DNA of 64,000 bases, taken from Chryseobacterium sp. ISL-6 (GTDB lineage Bacteria; Bacteroidota; Bacteroidia; Flavobacteriales; Weeksellaceae). Of the stretch, positions 54,908-63,420 are shown in pieces. A program made the translations under genes and the position numbers. The notes under the pieces are model-generated. The model had not been told where the DNA came from. It saw only the letters and a program-made list of their open reading frames with translations, and did no database searches. Location: assembly GCF_018613715.1 (NCBI RefSeq), contig NZ_JAGGPT010000003.1:62001-126000 (forward strand), in the 5' to 3' direction. Positions within the stretch are counted from its first letter, which is position 1; each line of letters starts with the position of its first letter.

Positions 54908-54947
54908 GATCCATAAAAAAACAGAATTTATCCCTTTTTTTATGGTT
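54908..54947. terminator. Hairpin after the EEP-family gene
   Basis: Stem ccataaaaaaa (54911-54921) and tttttttatgg (54935-54945) with a 13-base loop. A plausible but weak terminator for the plus-strand gene. Confidence 0.45.
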
Positions 54948-54985
54948 GGAAACCAAGATATTCGAACCAAAAAACACTTTAATTT

Positions 54986-55016
54986 CACAAAAAAACGGGC
55001 TAAATCCCGTTTGTAT
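54986..55016 (-). terminator. Terminator of mvaD
   Basis: Stem aaacggg/cccgttt (54993-54999, 55006-55012); on the minus strand it is followed by a T run. Confidence 0.8.
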
Positions 55017-55030
55017 TATTTTTTATGTCA

Positions 55031-56089
55031 TTAAAATTTCATTATATCTTTCACTACCCCATTTTTTTGAGTGTGCTGTAATAACTCTGCTTCAATAAAA
55101 CTTTTTATTTTTTCTTCAGAACCATCATTTGGAAATAGAAGGTGGACATTTGCCCCTGCATCCAAAGTAAAGAATAATGGTAGTTTCGTGTCTTTTCTAA
55201 AATCCCAGATCTTGTTAATTACTTCCATAGTTCCTGCCTTCATCAAAATAAATGCAGGGTCACTCATCATCATCATTGCATGAAGAGTTAATGCTTCATG
55301 TTCTACTAATTTAATAAAGCTTTCAAGATTACCACTTTTAAGTATTGCCTTCATCGGAATAAAGTTTTCTCTGGCCTCTTGAAATCTTCTTTCGGCATAA
55401 GGATTTGTATTCATCAAACCATGCCCTACTGTTGAGGATACACTTTTCTGACCTTCATGGATCAATAAAACCCAGTCATTGAAATCCTTAAAAATCTCGT
55501 GAACTTCAGTATTTGGATATTGCACAGCAAATAAATCTGAACTTCCTGAAACCTCATCAGAATCTCCCCAAACCACTAATCCATTGTACAGACTTCTGCA
55601 TGCACTTCCACTTCCCAACCTTGCCAAAAATGATGCTTTTCGTAGGGAGTCTTCCTGAGAAATATTTCCTGAAAAAGTTTCCTCCAGCTTCATCAGACAT
55701 TTTGCAATAGCTCCAAACCCAGAAGCTGAACTTGCAATACCAGAGCTGTGTGGAAATGTATTTTCTGTTTTAATACTATATTTTCCTTTTAAAATCCAAG
55801 GTAAATATTGTTCTATATTTTTAAAGTATTTTTCTATTTTTTCAGCAAACTTTACTTCTTCAATTCCCGACAAAAAAGTTTGTACAGAGAAAGCTTCATC
55901 AGCCAGAAATTCTATGGTCGTATTTGTTTTACAATGATTAAGAGTATAGCTGATACTTGGGTTTGCAGGAATCTGATTTGCATATTTCCCCCAATATTTA
56001 ATCAGTGCAATATTTGATGGACAGCTTTCTGAAACCATCTGCGAATGAATTGTATAATTTTCTTTTCCTAGAAATTCTTGTGTTGTCAT
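55031..56089 (-). CDS. mvaD: Diphosphomevalonate decarboxylase
   Basis: A 352-residue GHMP-family enzyme of the mevalonate pathway, making isopentenyl diphosphate from mevalonate diphosphate. PSNIALIKYWGK (24-35) and the phosphate loop PHSSGIASSAS (113-123) are diagnostic; the catalytic Asp310 is in TLDAGAN. Flavobacteriia use the mevalonate route, so this is expected; the other pathway genes are not in the window. Located directly downstream of the acyl-CoA ligase gene on the same strand. Confidence 0.95.
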   Translation of the reverse strand: MTTQEFLGKENYTIHSQMVSESCPSNIALIKYWGKYANQIPANPSISYTLNHCKTNTTIEFLADEAFSVQTFLSGIEEVKFAEKIEKYFKNIEQYLPWILKGKYSIKTENTFPHSSGIASSASGFGAIAKCLMKLEETFSGNISQEDSLRKASFLARLGSGSACRSLYNGLVVWGDSDEVSGSSDLFAVQYPNTEVHEIFKDFNDWVLLIHEGQKSVSSTVGHGLMNTNPYAERRFQEARENFIPMKAILKSGNLESFIKLVEHEALTLHAMMMMSDPAFILMKAGTMEVINKIWDFRKDTKLPLFFTLDAGANVHLLFPNDGSEEKIKSFIEAELLQHTQKNGVVKDIMKF

Positions 56090-56147
56090 AATTTAATTTA
56101 AATGTGCCATATCATTTCAATAAAAATCATCGAATGGTGGCTACCTA

Positions 56148-57911
56148 CTAATACATCTTCTCAATAATATCTTCATATCTCTTCAGAACTACATTTCTCT
56201 TGATCTTCAAAGTAGGAGTGATTTCCCCCGTGTTAATATCAAATTCTGCAGGCATAAGGGTGAATTTTTTCACCTTCTCGAAATCTGCCAGATGCTCCTG
56301 TAGTTCTTTTATTTTATTTTTATAAAGATCGATAATTTCTTCTTTTTTAACAATTTCTTCCCAACTGGTAAATGGAATATTATTTTTCTTGATATAGTCT
56401 TCTAAAAATTCAAAATTAGGAACTATTAAGGCTGAAACAAACTGTCTTCCTTCAGCAATCAATACAATCTGCTGGATATAATTATTATTGGTCAGCAAAT
56501 TCTCAATCTGTTGTGGGGCAATATATTTCCCATTGGAAGTTTTCATGAGATCCTTGATCCTATCTGTAATGATCAGATTTCCATTATCATCAAATTTTCC
56601 AGCATCCCCGGTTTTAAACCACCCATCTTCCGTAAATACCGCTTTCGTTTCTTCAGGTTTATTATAGTAGCCTTTCATAATCCCATTTCCTCTGGCCTGA
56701 ATTTCATCATTATCGCTAATTCGAACCTCAACTCCGGGTAAGGGTTTCCCACTGGTAGCATGTTCAAAATGAGTTAAGGGAAAAAGAGTTAACGTAGCTG
56801 TAGTTTCAGTAAGACCATATCCTACTGTCACATGGATTCCTACAGATTCAAAGAATCGGGTCACTTCAGGAGATAAAGAAGCTCCGCCACAAGGTAAAAA
56901 CCATAATCGTCCACCCATTTTCTCTTTGATCTTACTAAAGACCAACATATTGGCAATGGATTCTTTAATTTTCAATCCAAATGGAGCAGGATGATCATTT
57001 CTTCTTAATTCGGCTGTTTGTTTACCAACTTCTAAAGCCCAATTAAAGATCTTTTTCTTAAATGGTGAGCTTTCTGCTGCCATATCATTTACTCCAGCAT
57101 AAATCTTCTGGAAAAATCTTGGAACCGCACACATCATTGTTGGCTTTATTTCCACCAGGGCTTTAGCAATATTTTTAGGATCTTCTAAAAAATAAACCCT
57201 TGCCCCTCCATACAATGAAAGTAAGCTCCAGCTTCTTTCAAAAACGTGGCTTAATGGTAAAAATGCCAGTGAAAGTTCTTCTTCGAAATTTTTAAACTTA
57301 AAAAACTCAAAGTGGGCATCAAAAGCCTTTACAAAATTACCGTGTGTAAGCATTACACCTTTAGGAGTTCCAGTGGTTCCGGAAGTATAAATCAATGTAG
57401 CTACATCTTCATATTCCTTTTTAGAGATTTCCAATTTTGGAGACGCCTTTGCAATAAAGTCTTCCAAATAAGATGCATTTTCTTTTTTTATCCAGACTGC
57501 TTTTTTAGTGACAACAATGGTCTGAAGATCATTATCCTCTTTACTTAACAGTTCAAAACAAGCATCATACTGAGCCTGATCTCCTACTAAAACAGCTTTA
57601 GCCTGAGAATCCCTGATAATATATTCCGCCTGTTCTGCATTGTTGGTAGAATAAATTGGTACCGTAATGGCTCCGATAGACAATGAAGCCAGATCAAACA
57701 TCATCCATTCAGCAGAATTGTCTGAATAAATAGCCACTTTATCATTTTCCTGGATTCCTGCATTTTTAAGCGCATTGGCAGTTTTAAAAATCATTTCGCT
57801 GAATTTTTTCCAGCTAAGTTCTTTCCAAACCTCTTTACTTTTAAAACCAATTGCTGACTTTAAAGGATGCTTTTCTATATTTTTACTGATAATAGCCTCT
57901 GCAAGATTCAT
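56148..57911 (-). CDS. Long-chain fatty-acid--CoA ligase
   Basis: A 587-residue adenylate-forming enzyme. The P-loop YTSGTTGTPKG is at 175-185; other signatures are VGYGLTETTA, DGWFKTGDAGKFD and the final region with K in PTLKIKRN. The length and sequence match long-chain acyl-CoA synthetases of the AAE/FadD15 type. Its start abuts the stop of the epimerase gene (adjacent bases), so both are translated from one mRNA. Confidence 0.93.
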   Translation of the reverse strand: MNLAEAIISKNIEKHPLKSAIGFKSKEVWKELSWKKFSEMIFKTANALKNAGIQENDKVAIYSDNSAEWMMFDLASLSIGAITVPIYSTNNAEQAEYIIRDSQAKAVLVGDQAQYDACFELLSKEDNDLQTIVVTKKAVWIKKENASYLEDFIAKASPKLEISKKEYEDVATLIYTSGTTGTPKGVMLTHGNFVKAFDAHFEFFKFKNFEEELSLAFLPLSHVFERSWSLLSLYGGARVYFLEDPKNIAKALVEIKPTMMCAVPRFFQKIYAGVNDMAAESSPFKKKIFNWALEVGKQTAELRRNDHPAPFGLKIKESIANMLVFSKIKEKMGGRLWFLPCGGASLSPEVTRFFESVGIHVTVGYGLTETTATLTLFPLTHFEHATSGKPLPGVEVRISDNDEIQARGNGIMKGYYNKPEETKAVFTEDGWFKTGDAGKFDDNGNLIITDRIKDLMKTSNGKYIAPQQIENLLTNNNYIQQIVLIAEGRQFVSALIVPNFEFLEDYIKKNNIPFTSWEEIVKKEEIIDLYKNKIKELQEHLADFEKVKKFTLMPAEFDINTGEITPTLKIKRNVVLKRYEDIIEKMY

Positions 57912-58928
57912 TTATTTATTCAGCTTTTTGTCGTTAATGTAATTATTGAGATGAAAATCAATACTATCTTTTACGGGAATGAATTGATAATTCAACTTTT
58001 CTTTAATTCTTTGACTGGAAATGGTGTTGAATGAAGTGATAGATTCAATATTAGATTTTGTAACCATCTTTAATTTAGGAATCAACCAACCAAAGAGTAT
58101 ATTGGCTGTTCTTCCGGCATTAAGCTCTGCTTGGGATAAAATCCGGGCGTCTTTTAATCCTAGTTTTTTACGGATATAATTACCTACTTCTGCATATCTT
58201 TTATTTTCAGAGACCAAGATAAAACGTTCACCAAAAATGTTATTCTCCATAAGTTCTATAGAGATCCTGGCAACGTCCCGAACATCAACGTATGATGAAC
58301 CACCAGAAAATGTAAAATTATTTTTCTCAAAAGTTGAAAAAAGCTCACCACTGCTTTGAGTCCAGTTTCCACTGCCTATGATAATAGCCGGATTGATGAT
58401 GATCGTATTTAAACCTTCCGCTGAAGCTCTCCATACTTCCATTTCTGATAAATGCTTAGAAATGGCGTATGCAGGATGATCAATTTTTGGATTAAAATCA
58501 GAATCTTCGTCAAGCTCTCCTTTTTCATTGAAGCCGTCTAAAACAGCCACAGAGCTTACATGTAGAAATTTTGTTACCTGAGAACCTTCACAGGCAAATA
58601 AAAGACGTTCAGTACCTTTGATATTTGTATGGTACATCTCCTTTCCATCTTGTGGATGAAAACTTACTTTTGCGGCGCAGTGATACACTTCATCTACTCC
58701 TTTCAAAGCATTTTCCAGTGAATTGATATCGTCAAAATCAACATCTATCCATTCGATCTTGTTAAAAAAATCATCTGGATTTTCAGTATAAAACTGATAC
58801 GAATGTCTTACTTCGTTTAAATTACTTGTGGGTCTTTTGGCGCCTCGTACATTTTTACCTCTCTTAAGAAGTTCTAAAATAATTACGCGGCCCAAAATTC
58901 CGGTTGCTCCCGTTACAAAAACCATCAA
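57912..58928 (-). CDS. NAD-dependent epimerase/dehydratase
   Basis: A 338-residue extended SDR protein. The cofactor loop GATGILGR (about 7-14), the CAAKVSFHP strand, YAISKHLSE with the catalytic Tyr-x3-Lys, and NPAIIIGSGNW are visible. Extended SDRs include sugar epimerases and dihydroflavonol-4-reductase-like enzymes; the substrate is unknown. It is followed directly by the fatty acyl ligase gene, hinting at lipid work. Confidence 0.88.
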   Translation of the reverse strand: MMVFVTGATGILGRVIILELLKRGKNVRGAKRPTSNLNEVRHSYQFYTENPDDFFNKIEWIDVDFDDINSLENALKGVDEVYHCAAKVSFHPQDGKEMYHTNIKGTERLLFACEGSQVTKFLHVSSVAVLDGFNEKGELDEDSDFNPKIDHPAYAISKHLSEMEVWRASAEGLNTIIINPAIIIGSGNWTQSSGELFSTFEKNNFTFSGGSSYVDVRDVARISIELMENNIFGERFILVSENKRYAEVGNYIRKKLGLKDARILSQAELNAGRTANILFGWLIPKLKMVTKSNIESITSFNTISSQRIKEKLNYQFIPVKDSIDFHLNNYINDKKLNK

Positions 58929-59135
58929 TTATATTCCTACTTGATTGTTGACTAAATTATGATAATATTTTTGATTCAGCAATTCTCAGCTGCATCCTAA
59001 AAATGTGAAAAAATACTTTTGCAAATTTGCGATTTTTAAAGCACAATTCAGCTTAATTTCATCAATATTATCAGTTTAAATATATTCTTAGAATAGTTAT
59101 TGTAACGGAAAACCGGCTTTATAAAAATTTACTTT

Positions 59136-60143
59136 TTAAGCTAAAACCATATTATTTCTTCTCGGTGCCTTGTCACACAAAACATCAGCAATACTTTTAG
59201 AAATAAGATTCTCTTCCGTTAGATTATCCAACCAGAAAAACTCACCAGCACCATTAATTTCAATGAAATAATATTCATCATCAGGAGATACAATAATATC
59301 CAATGCACCGTAATCAACATTATAAACATCCAGAAGTTCGAGAACTTTAGTTTCAATATCTTTAGGAAGATCTGTTCTCACCCATTTATCGATAAGATTC
59401 ACACCATCTTTTCTCCAGTCTACTTTTGCATCTTCAAATTGTTGCGAATCGATCTCAAAAGCGTATACATCTCTGCCTACAACAGTCACTCTTAATTCTC
59501 TTTTCTTTTCGATTTTCGTCTGAAACTGCATCGGACAATAGAGTAAAGTATCCAATTCTTCCAGTTTCTCTTCTCCAATAACATTCGTAAAGACCACGTT
59601 CTCTACACCATCTTCATAGATTGCAAAACCAGCCTGCATCTTCCCTATCACATTCTTGTGTTTAAGGATAAAGCTTCTTGCCTCATCAGGGTTATTGGTA
59701 ATACAGGTTTCAGGAATTTTCAATCCGATTTTATCAGCAATTTTCAACTGTTCTTCCTTACTGTCTAATCTTCTGTAGACACTTGGTTTTCCCAAAGCAT
59801 ACGCATCAATAGATTCTAAAAATCCAAAAAGTGTTGTGCGAATTTCACCCATTGCTGCACCATAAAATTTAGCATCAATTTCTTCTTTCAGGCCCTCCCC
59901 CATATTATAGGCTCTTCTATACCATACAGCAGCAATATCATCTAAACGATGTTTAGCAGTAGGAGTTTCGAGAATGCTGATCCATTTTCCATCCTGGAAA
60001 GTGGTTGATAATTTATTTTGTAGAGGATATAAATCTACATCAAAACGAATAACCTCAAAGCCATTTTTTTCAATATATTCTGTTACTTTTAGAATTGAAA
60101 AATTATCTCCAGTATGGGTTATTATTAAAATTTTATTGTTCAT
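59136..60143 (-). CDS. ATP-grasp RiPP maturase, MvdC-like
   Basis: A 335-residue ATP-grasp ligase of the MvdC/MvdD family that ties graspetide side chains together. Diagnostic segments are ILIITHTGDNFSILKVTEYIE at the N-terminus, AVWYRR (72-77), RELRVTVVGRDVYAFEIDSQ (215-234), DWR (242-244) and the metal-binding Asp282 and Glu295/Asn297 in FIEINGAGEFFWL. The GEFFWL ending resembles the amide-forming MdnB/MvdC enzyme, a tentative inference. Its start overlaps the other ligase by 11 bases. Confidence 0.9.
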   Translation of the reverse strand: MNNKILIITHTGDNFSILKVTEYIEKNGFEVIRFDVDLYPLQNKLSTTFQDGKWISILETPTAKHRLDDIAAVWYRRAYNMGEGLKEEIDAKFYGAAMGEIRTTLFGFLESIDAYALGKPSVYRRLDSKEEQLKIADKIGLKIPETCITNNPDEARSFILKHKNVIGKMQAGFAIYEDGVENVVFTNVIGEEKLEELDTLLYCPMQFQTKIEKKRELRVTVVGRDVYAFEIDSQQFEDAKVDWRKDGVNLIDKWVRTDLPKDIETKVLELLDVYNVDYGALDIIVSPDDEYYFIEINGAGEFFWLDNLTEENLISKSIADVLCDKAPRRNNMVLA

Positions 60144-61092
60144 TGGTTTTCATTCTTTTTATAAGGTTATCGGCAATGCTTTCCGCAATAGGAAAATCTA
60201 ATTCTTTTTGTAACATTCCCCACTCTCCTTGTGGGTTTACTTCAAGGAAATAATAATTTCCATCTCTCCCTTTTATCATATCAATGGCGCCCATATAAAG
60301 TCCCATTTCTTTCATCATTCCGGAAAGATGAGCTTTAATATCTTCAGGCAATTCATAAGGTGACCAAAAATAATTTCCTTGATTGACACGCCAGTCAGCA
60401 TGTTCACTATTATTGATCTTTCCTGTAAAAAAATCACCATCCACATACATGATTCTTAATTCATATTCTTTTTCAATATAAGGCTGAAAAATCATAGGAC
60501 AGTAAGCGATATCAGAAATTGATTCTAAATTATCTTCATCAATTATTGTCGTAGAAAGTAAATCTTCTCCGCCCATCGATTTTGAAATGACCCCATGAAG
60601 TTTTGCGACTGCTTTTCCATTACAATGCTCATGGAAAAAAGCAGTTATTTTTTCTTCATCATTCGAAAACAATGTTTTTGGAACCGTTAAATTATTCTTT
60701 TTTGCTATTTTCAGTTGATACAATTTATTTCCATCCACTTTTTTTTCTTCTTCAAAGGGATTGATCCATGGGACATGCTCTAAAGCTGTGTAAAGATTAT
60801 ATCGCAAACTTCCATATTCATTTACAAAAATTTTCACATAATCATTATCCAACTCTTCCGGAATACTGATGCGCCAGCCTTTTCTGTGCCAAACCGCTTT
60901 AATGTCATTGGAACTGACTGTATTTCCATACTCATCTGTCAATTCAAATGAATTTTCGTTAATACTGACTTCCTGAAGATGGTTCACATGATCTGAATTC
61001 AATCTGAAATATGGAATATTTTTAGAGGAAAGATATTCGAAGAAAATATCAATGTTATAAAAATCATTGGAGTGAGTGATACAAAGAATCAT
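60133..61092 (-). CDS. ATP-grasp RiPP maturase, probably ester-forming
   Basis: A 319-residue ATP-grasp ligase of the same family as its neighbour: AVWHRKG (66-72), ELRIMYVDGDFFTGKI (211-226), ADWR (232-235) and the acidic residues Asp271 and Glu284/Asn286 in FLEVNPQGEWGML. The GEWGML ending resembles the lactone-forming MdnC/MvdD type, so I guess it makes the omega-ester bonds. It lies 91 bases downstream of the smaller precursor, separated by a hairpin. Confidence 0.9.
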   Translation of the reverse strand: MILCITHSNDFYNIDIFFEYLSSKNIPYFRLNSDHVNHLQEVSINENSFELTDEYGNTVSSNDIKAVWHRKGWRISIPEELDNDYVKIFVNEYGSLRYNLYTALEHVPWINPFEEEKKVDGNKLYQLKIAKKNNLTVPKTLFSNDEEKITAFFHEHCNGKAVAKLHGVISKSMGGEDLLSTTIIDEDNLESISDIAYCPMIFQPYIEKEYELRIMYVDGDFFTGKINNSEHADWRVNQGNYFWSPYELPEDIKAHLSGMMKEMGLYMGAIDMIKGRDGNYYFLEVNPQGEWGMLQKELDFPIAESIADNLIKRMKTNEQ

Positions 61093-61110
61093 TTATTGCT
61101 TTTTATTAAA

Positions 61111-61139
61111 AAAGGAAACTTAGAGTGTAAGTTTCCTTT
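61111..61139 (-). terminator. Attenuator between precursor and ligase genes
   Basis: A perfect 12-bp stem (aaaggaaactta and taagtttccttt) with loop gagtg, followed on the minus strand by six T. It lies in the leader of the ligase gene, 18 bases before its ATG. It could terminate most transcripts after the precursors, making peptide in excess over enzyme. Confidence 0.7.
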
Positions 61140-61183
61140 AATTATGATTTGTAAATATTGTTATCTATTATATAAACAATTCA

Positions 61184-61381
61184 TTATACTGTTGGAGCAT
61201 CATCATCCCCATCAGATGGATATTTCATTGTATGAGCCATATCTAAAGTTGGCTTTGTAACAACATCTCTTTCTGGAATTGTAATGTCTGGTCCACCGCC
61301 TGTTACAGATTGAGGATCTTTTAATTGTTTCTCAAGAAACGATGCGAAAAATGGTTTTTTCTTTGAACTCTTGTTTTTCAT
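61184..61381 (-). CDS. Graspetide precursor peptide, copy 1 (microviridin type)
   Basis: A 65-residue precursor. The leader holds PFFASFLEKQ (10-19), equivalent to the PFFARFL helix that the ligases bind in microviridin precursors, then a VTGGG stretch (26-30). The core is TMKYPSD at 51-57, with Asp59 to Asp61 after a Gly. By comparison with the microviridin ring pattern the likely bonds are Thr51-Asp57, Ser56-Asp59 and Lys53-Asp60. Met52 sits at the position that sets protease specificity. No dedicated peptidase or exporter is near. Confidence 0.9.
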   Translation of the reverse strand: MKNKSSKKKPFFASFLEKQLKDPQSVTGGGPDITIPERDVVTKPTLDMAHTMKYPSDGDDDAPTV

Positions 61382-61424
61382 AATGTTTTAATTTGGTTTG
61401 ACTTAATATTTTGTTGAAATTTGA

Positions 61425-61694
61425 TTAAAAATGATCGATCGGTAAAGATGGATCTATAGGATGAAGAGGTCCGCCTTCATCATTATCAGAAGGATACTTC
61501 AATGTAACATTATCATTTCTTACTGTTGTTACATTATCTGCTAAAACAGAAGTAATGTCATCTTTTGAAGGAATAGTAATTACATCTCCGTTAATGGAAG
61601 TAATAACCCCGCCTCCGGTTACTTTCTCAGGCTCTTGAATTTGTTTCTCTAGAAAAGAAGCAAAAAATGGTTTTTTTAGTTTTTTTGGTTTCAT
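61425..61694 (-). CDS. Graspetide precursor peptide, copy 2 (microviridin type)
   Basis: An 89-residue precursor related to copy 1. Leader PFFASFLEKQ (9-18), VTGGG (25-29), a longer middle with a repeated DNVT element (53-56 and 61-64), and core TLKYPSD at 64-70 followed by Asn, Asp72 and Glu73. The Lys66-Glu73 pair fits the amide bond of microviridins, so all ring residues are present. A 16-residue Pro/Asp-rich tail follows the core, unlike copy 1. Leu65 suggests a chymotrypsin or elastase-like target. Confidence 0.9.
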   Translation of the reverse strand: MKPKKLKKPFFASFLEKQIQEPEKVTGGGVITSINGDVITIPSKDDITSVLADNVTTVRNDNVTLKYPSDNDEGGPLHPIDPSLPIDHF

Positions 61695-61724
61695 AAGTAA
61701 ATATTTTTAACTTTTTTGATAAAT

Positions 61725-61732
61725 CTAAAGTA
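61725..61732 (-). promoter_or_regulatory. Possible -7 box for the graspetide operon
   Basis: TACTTTAG on the minus strand (7 of 8 matches to TAnnTTTG) lies 30 bases before the first precursor ATG. The nearest TTG is only 15 bases upstream, so the match is weak. Confidence 0.3.
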
Positions 61733-61807
61733 CAAAATTTTCACATTCAAAAAAAATAAATCACTCTTTTAAGAAAATTTTAACAACATAAAAGACAGAG
61801 TATCAAA

Positions 61808-62587
61808 TTAATCCAACCCTAAAAATTTTTTAACAACCATACTAAAATCCACAGGATTATCAGCCTGAACCCAATGAGCTGCATTTTTAACCGTCACAAT
61901 TTTCGCCTTTGGAAACTGTTGTTTAATTGCATATTCATCTTGTGGAAGAATGTAATTGGATTTTTCTCCGGCAATAAACAATGTCTCTCCTTCAAAAACT
62001 CCAAATTTTATCGCATTGGAAACAAACTCATTATATTTTTCAGATAGTGTTTTAAGATTAAATCTCCAATTCAATTTTTTATTATCATCCCAATACAGAT
62101 TCTTAGCCAGAAACTGAATGGTCGATTTTTCTGGTATATACTGAGTTAATACAGCTTCTACTTCATTTCTTGATCCCACTGTATTGAAATCAACAGTTTC
62201 CAAAGCTTTAATAATTCCCTGATGATGTGGAGGGTATGCTTTTGGAGAAATATCAACAACAATTAACTTTTCAACTTTTTCCGGATATTTTATGGCAAAC
62301 TGCATTACCGCTTTACCACCTAAAGAATGTCCTAAAACGTGGGCTTTTTTTATTCCATAATGATCCATATAATTGGCAATATCATCTGCCAGGTCATCAT
62401 GTGACATACTTTCTGAGTGGAAACTTCGTCCATGATTTCTTAGATCCAAAAGATGAACCGGAAGATATTCTCCCAGATCCTTTCCAAAACTTCCCCAATT
62501 GTCGAGCATTCCAAACAAACCATGGAATACTAATAAAGGTGTAGACGATTTTTCTTCGCCAAATATTTTTGAATGTAAAATTTCCAT
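61808..62587 (-). CDS. Alpha/beta fold hydrolase (YbfF-like)
   Basis: A 259-residue cytosolic esterase-like protein without a signal peptide. The oxyanion segment VFHGLFGMLDNW (20-31), nucleophile Ser88 in GHSLGG, and the final His in NAAHWVQAD are in the usual order. YbfF-type proteins cleave short-chain acyl esters or thioesters; the substrate is unknown. It lies downstream of pdxJ on the same strand and 113 bases upstream of the graspetide precursors. Confidence 0.88.
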   Translation of the reverse strand: MEILHSKIFGEEKSSTPLLVFHGLFGMLDNWGSFGKDLGEYLPVHLLDLRNHGRSFHSESMSHDDLADDIANYMDHYGIKKAHVLGHSLGGKAVMQFAIKYPEKVEKLIVVDISPKAYPPHHQGIIKALETVDFNTVGSRNEVEAVLTQYIPEKSTIQFLAKNLYWDDNKKLNWRFNLKTLSEKYNEFVSNAIKFGVFEGETLFIAGEKSNYILPQDEYAIKQQFPKAKIVTVKNAAHWVQADNPVDFSMVVKKFLGLD

Positions 62588-62634
62588 AATTCTTTTTTAA
62601 GATTTTAAATTTCAGACCACAGATTCCAGAGGAT

Positions 62635-62690
62635 CAGTATACTTTATATTTAAAGTCTACTATCTGACACCCGGTATCCAACATCTAAAT
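62635..62690. repeat. Short degenerate TCTAACATCT-like repeat
   Basis: The stretch tatctgacacccggtatcca plus acatctaaat resembles the stronger heptad repeat at 63421-63481. It is likely the same class of intergenic repeat in decayed form. Confidence 0.35.
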
Positions 62691-63410
62691 TTACCACTTT
62701 GCTAATCTCTTCAGATAGGCCTGAACCGTATTCTCCATTCCCATATACAGGGCTTCAGAAACTAAAGCATGCCCGATAGAAACTTCTAATAGATTAGGGA
62801 TCGTATTAGCAAAATATTTTAAATTTTCAAGACTCAGATCGTGTCCTGCGTTTACACCCAATCCGAATTCACCAGCAGCAATTGCTGTTTCAAGATAGGG
62901 CTTTATAGCTTGTTCTTTATTTGTAAGATAATCTTTTGCATACGCTTCAGTATACAGCTCTATTCTGTCAGCACCTGTTTTTGCAGCATACTCCACCAGT
63001 TCAGGTTTTGGATCTAGAAAAATTGAAGTACGAACTCCTGCATTTTTAAACTCAGCAATTATTTCTTTTAGAAAATCTAAATGCTTTTTGGTGTCCCAAC
63101 CCGCATTGGAAGTTATAGCATCATCCGCATCCGGAACAAGAGTAACCTGTTCAGGTTTCACCTCCAGCACCATATCGATAAAAGAACGGTGTGGATTTCC
63201 TTCAATATTAAATTCTGTGGTTACTAAAGGCTTCAGGTCATAAACATCTTTTCTTGTAATATGTCTCTCATCTGGTCGTGGATGAATGGTAATTCCCTGT
63301 CCTCCAAACTCCTGAATTTTTATTGCTGCTTCTGTAACGCTTGGTGTTTCGCCTCCCCTTGCATTTCTTAAAGTTGCAATTTTATTAATGTTTACGCTTA
63401 GTTTTGTCAT
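62691..63410 (-). CDS. pdxJ: Pyridoxine 5'-phosphate synthase
   Basis: A 239-residue TIM-barrel enzyme that makes pyridoxine 5'-phosphate in vitamin B6 synthesis. TKLSVNINKIATLRNARGG at the N-terminus and TIHPRPDERHI with His43, Arg45 and His50 are the substrate and active-site region; Glu and His further on (LDPKPE, GHALVSEALY) also match. Length is standard. It is followed by the YbfF-like gene. Confidence 0.96.
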   Translation of the reverse strand: MTKLSVNINKIATLRNARGGETPSVTEAAIKIQEFGGQGITIHPRPDERHITRKDVYDLKPLVTTEFNIEGNPHRSFIDMVLEVKPEQVTLVPDADDAITSNAGWDTKKHLDFLKEIIAEFKNAGVRTSIFLDPKPELVEYAAKTGADRIELYTEAYAKDYLTNKEQAIKPYLETAIAAGEFGLGVNAGHDLSLENLKYFANTIPNLLEVSIGHALVSEALYMGMENTVQAYLKRLAKW

Positions 63411-63420
63411 TTTTTATAAG

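Noticed and set aside
54945..54970. tRNA-like text (ggttggaaacc, then ttcgaacc)
   Set aside because: No cloverleaf: no matching acceptor stem or anticodon arm could be built.
58961..59025. TATTTTTG and TACTTTTG boxes on the plus strand in the gap before the epimerase gene
   Set aside because: No plus-strand gene follows; such boxes are expected by chance in AT-rich DNA.
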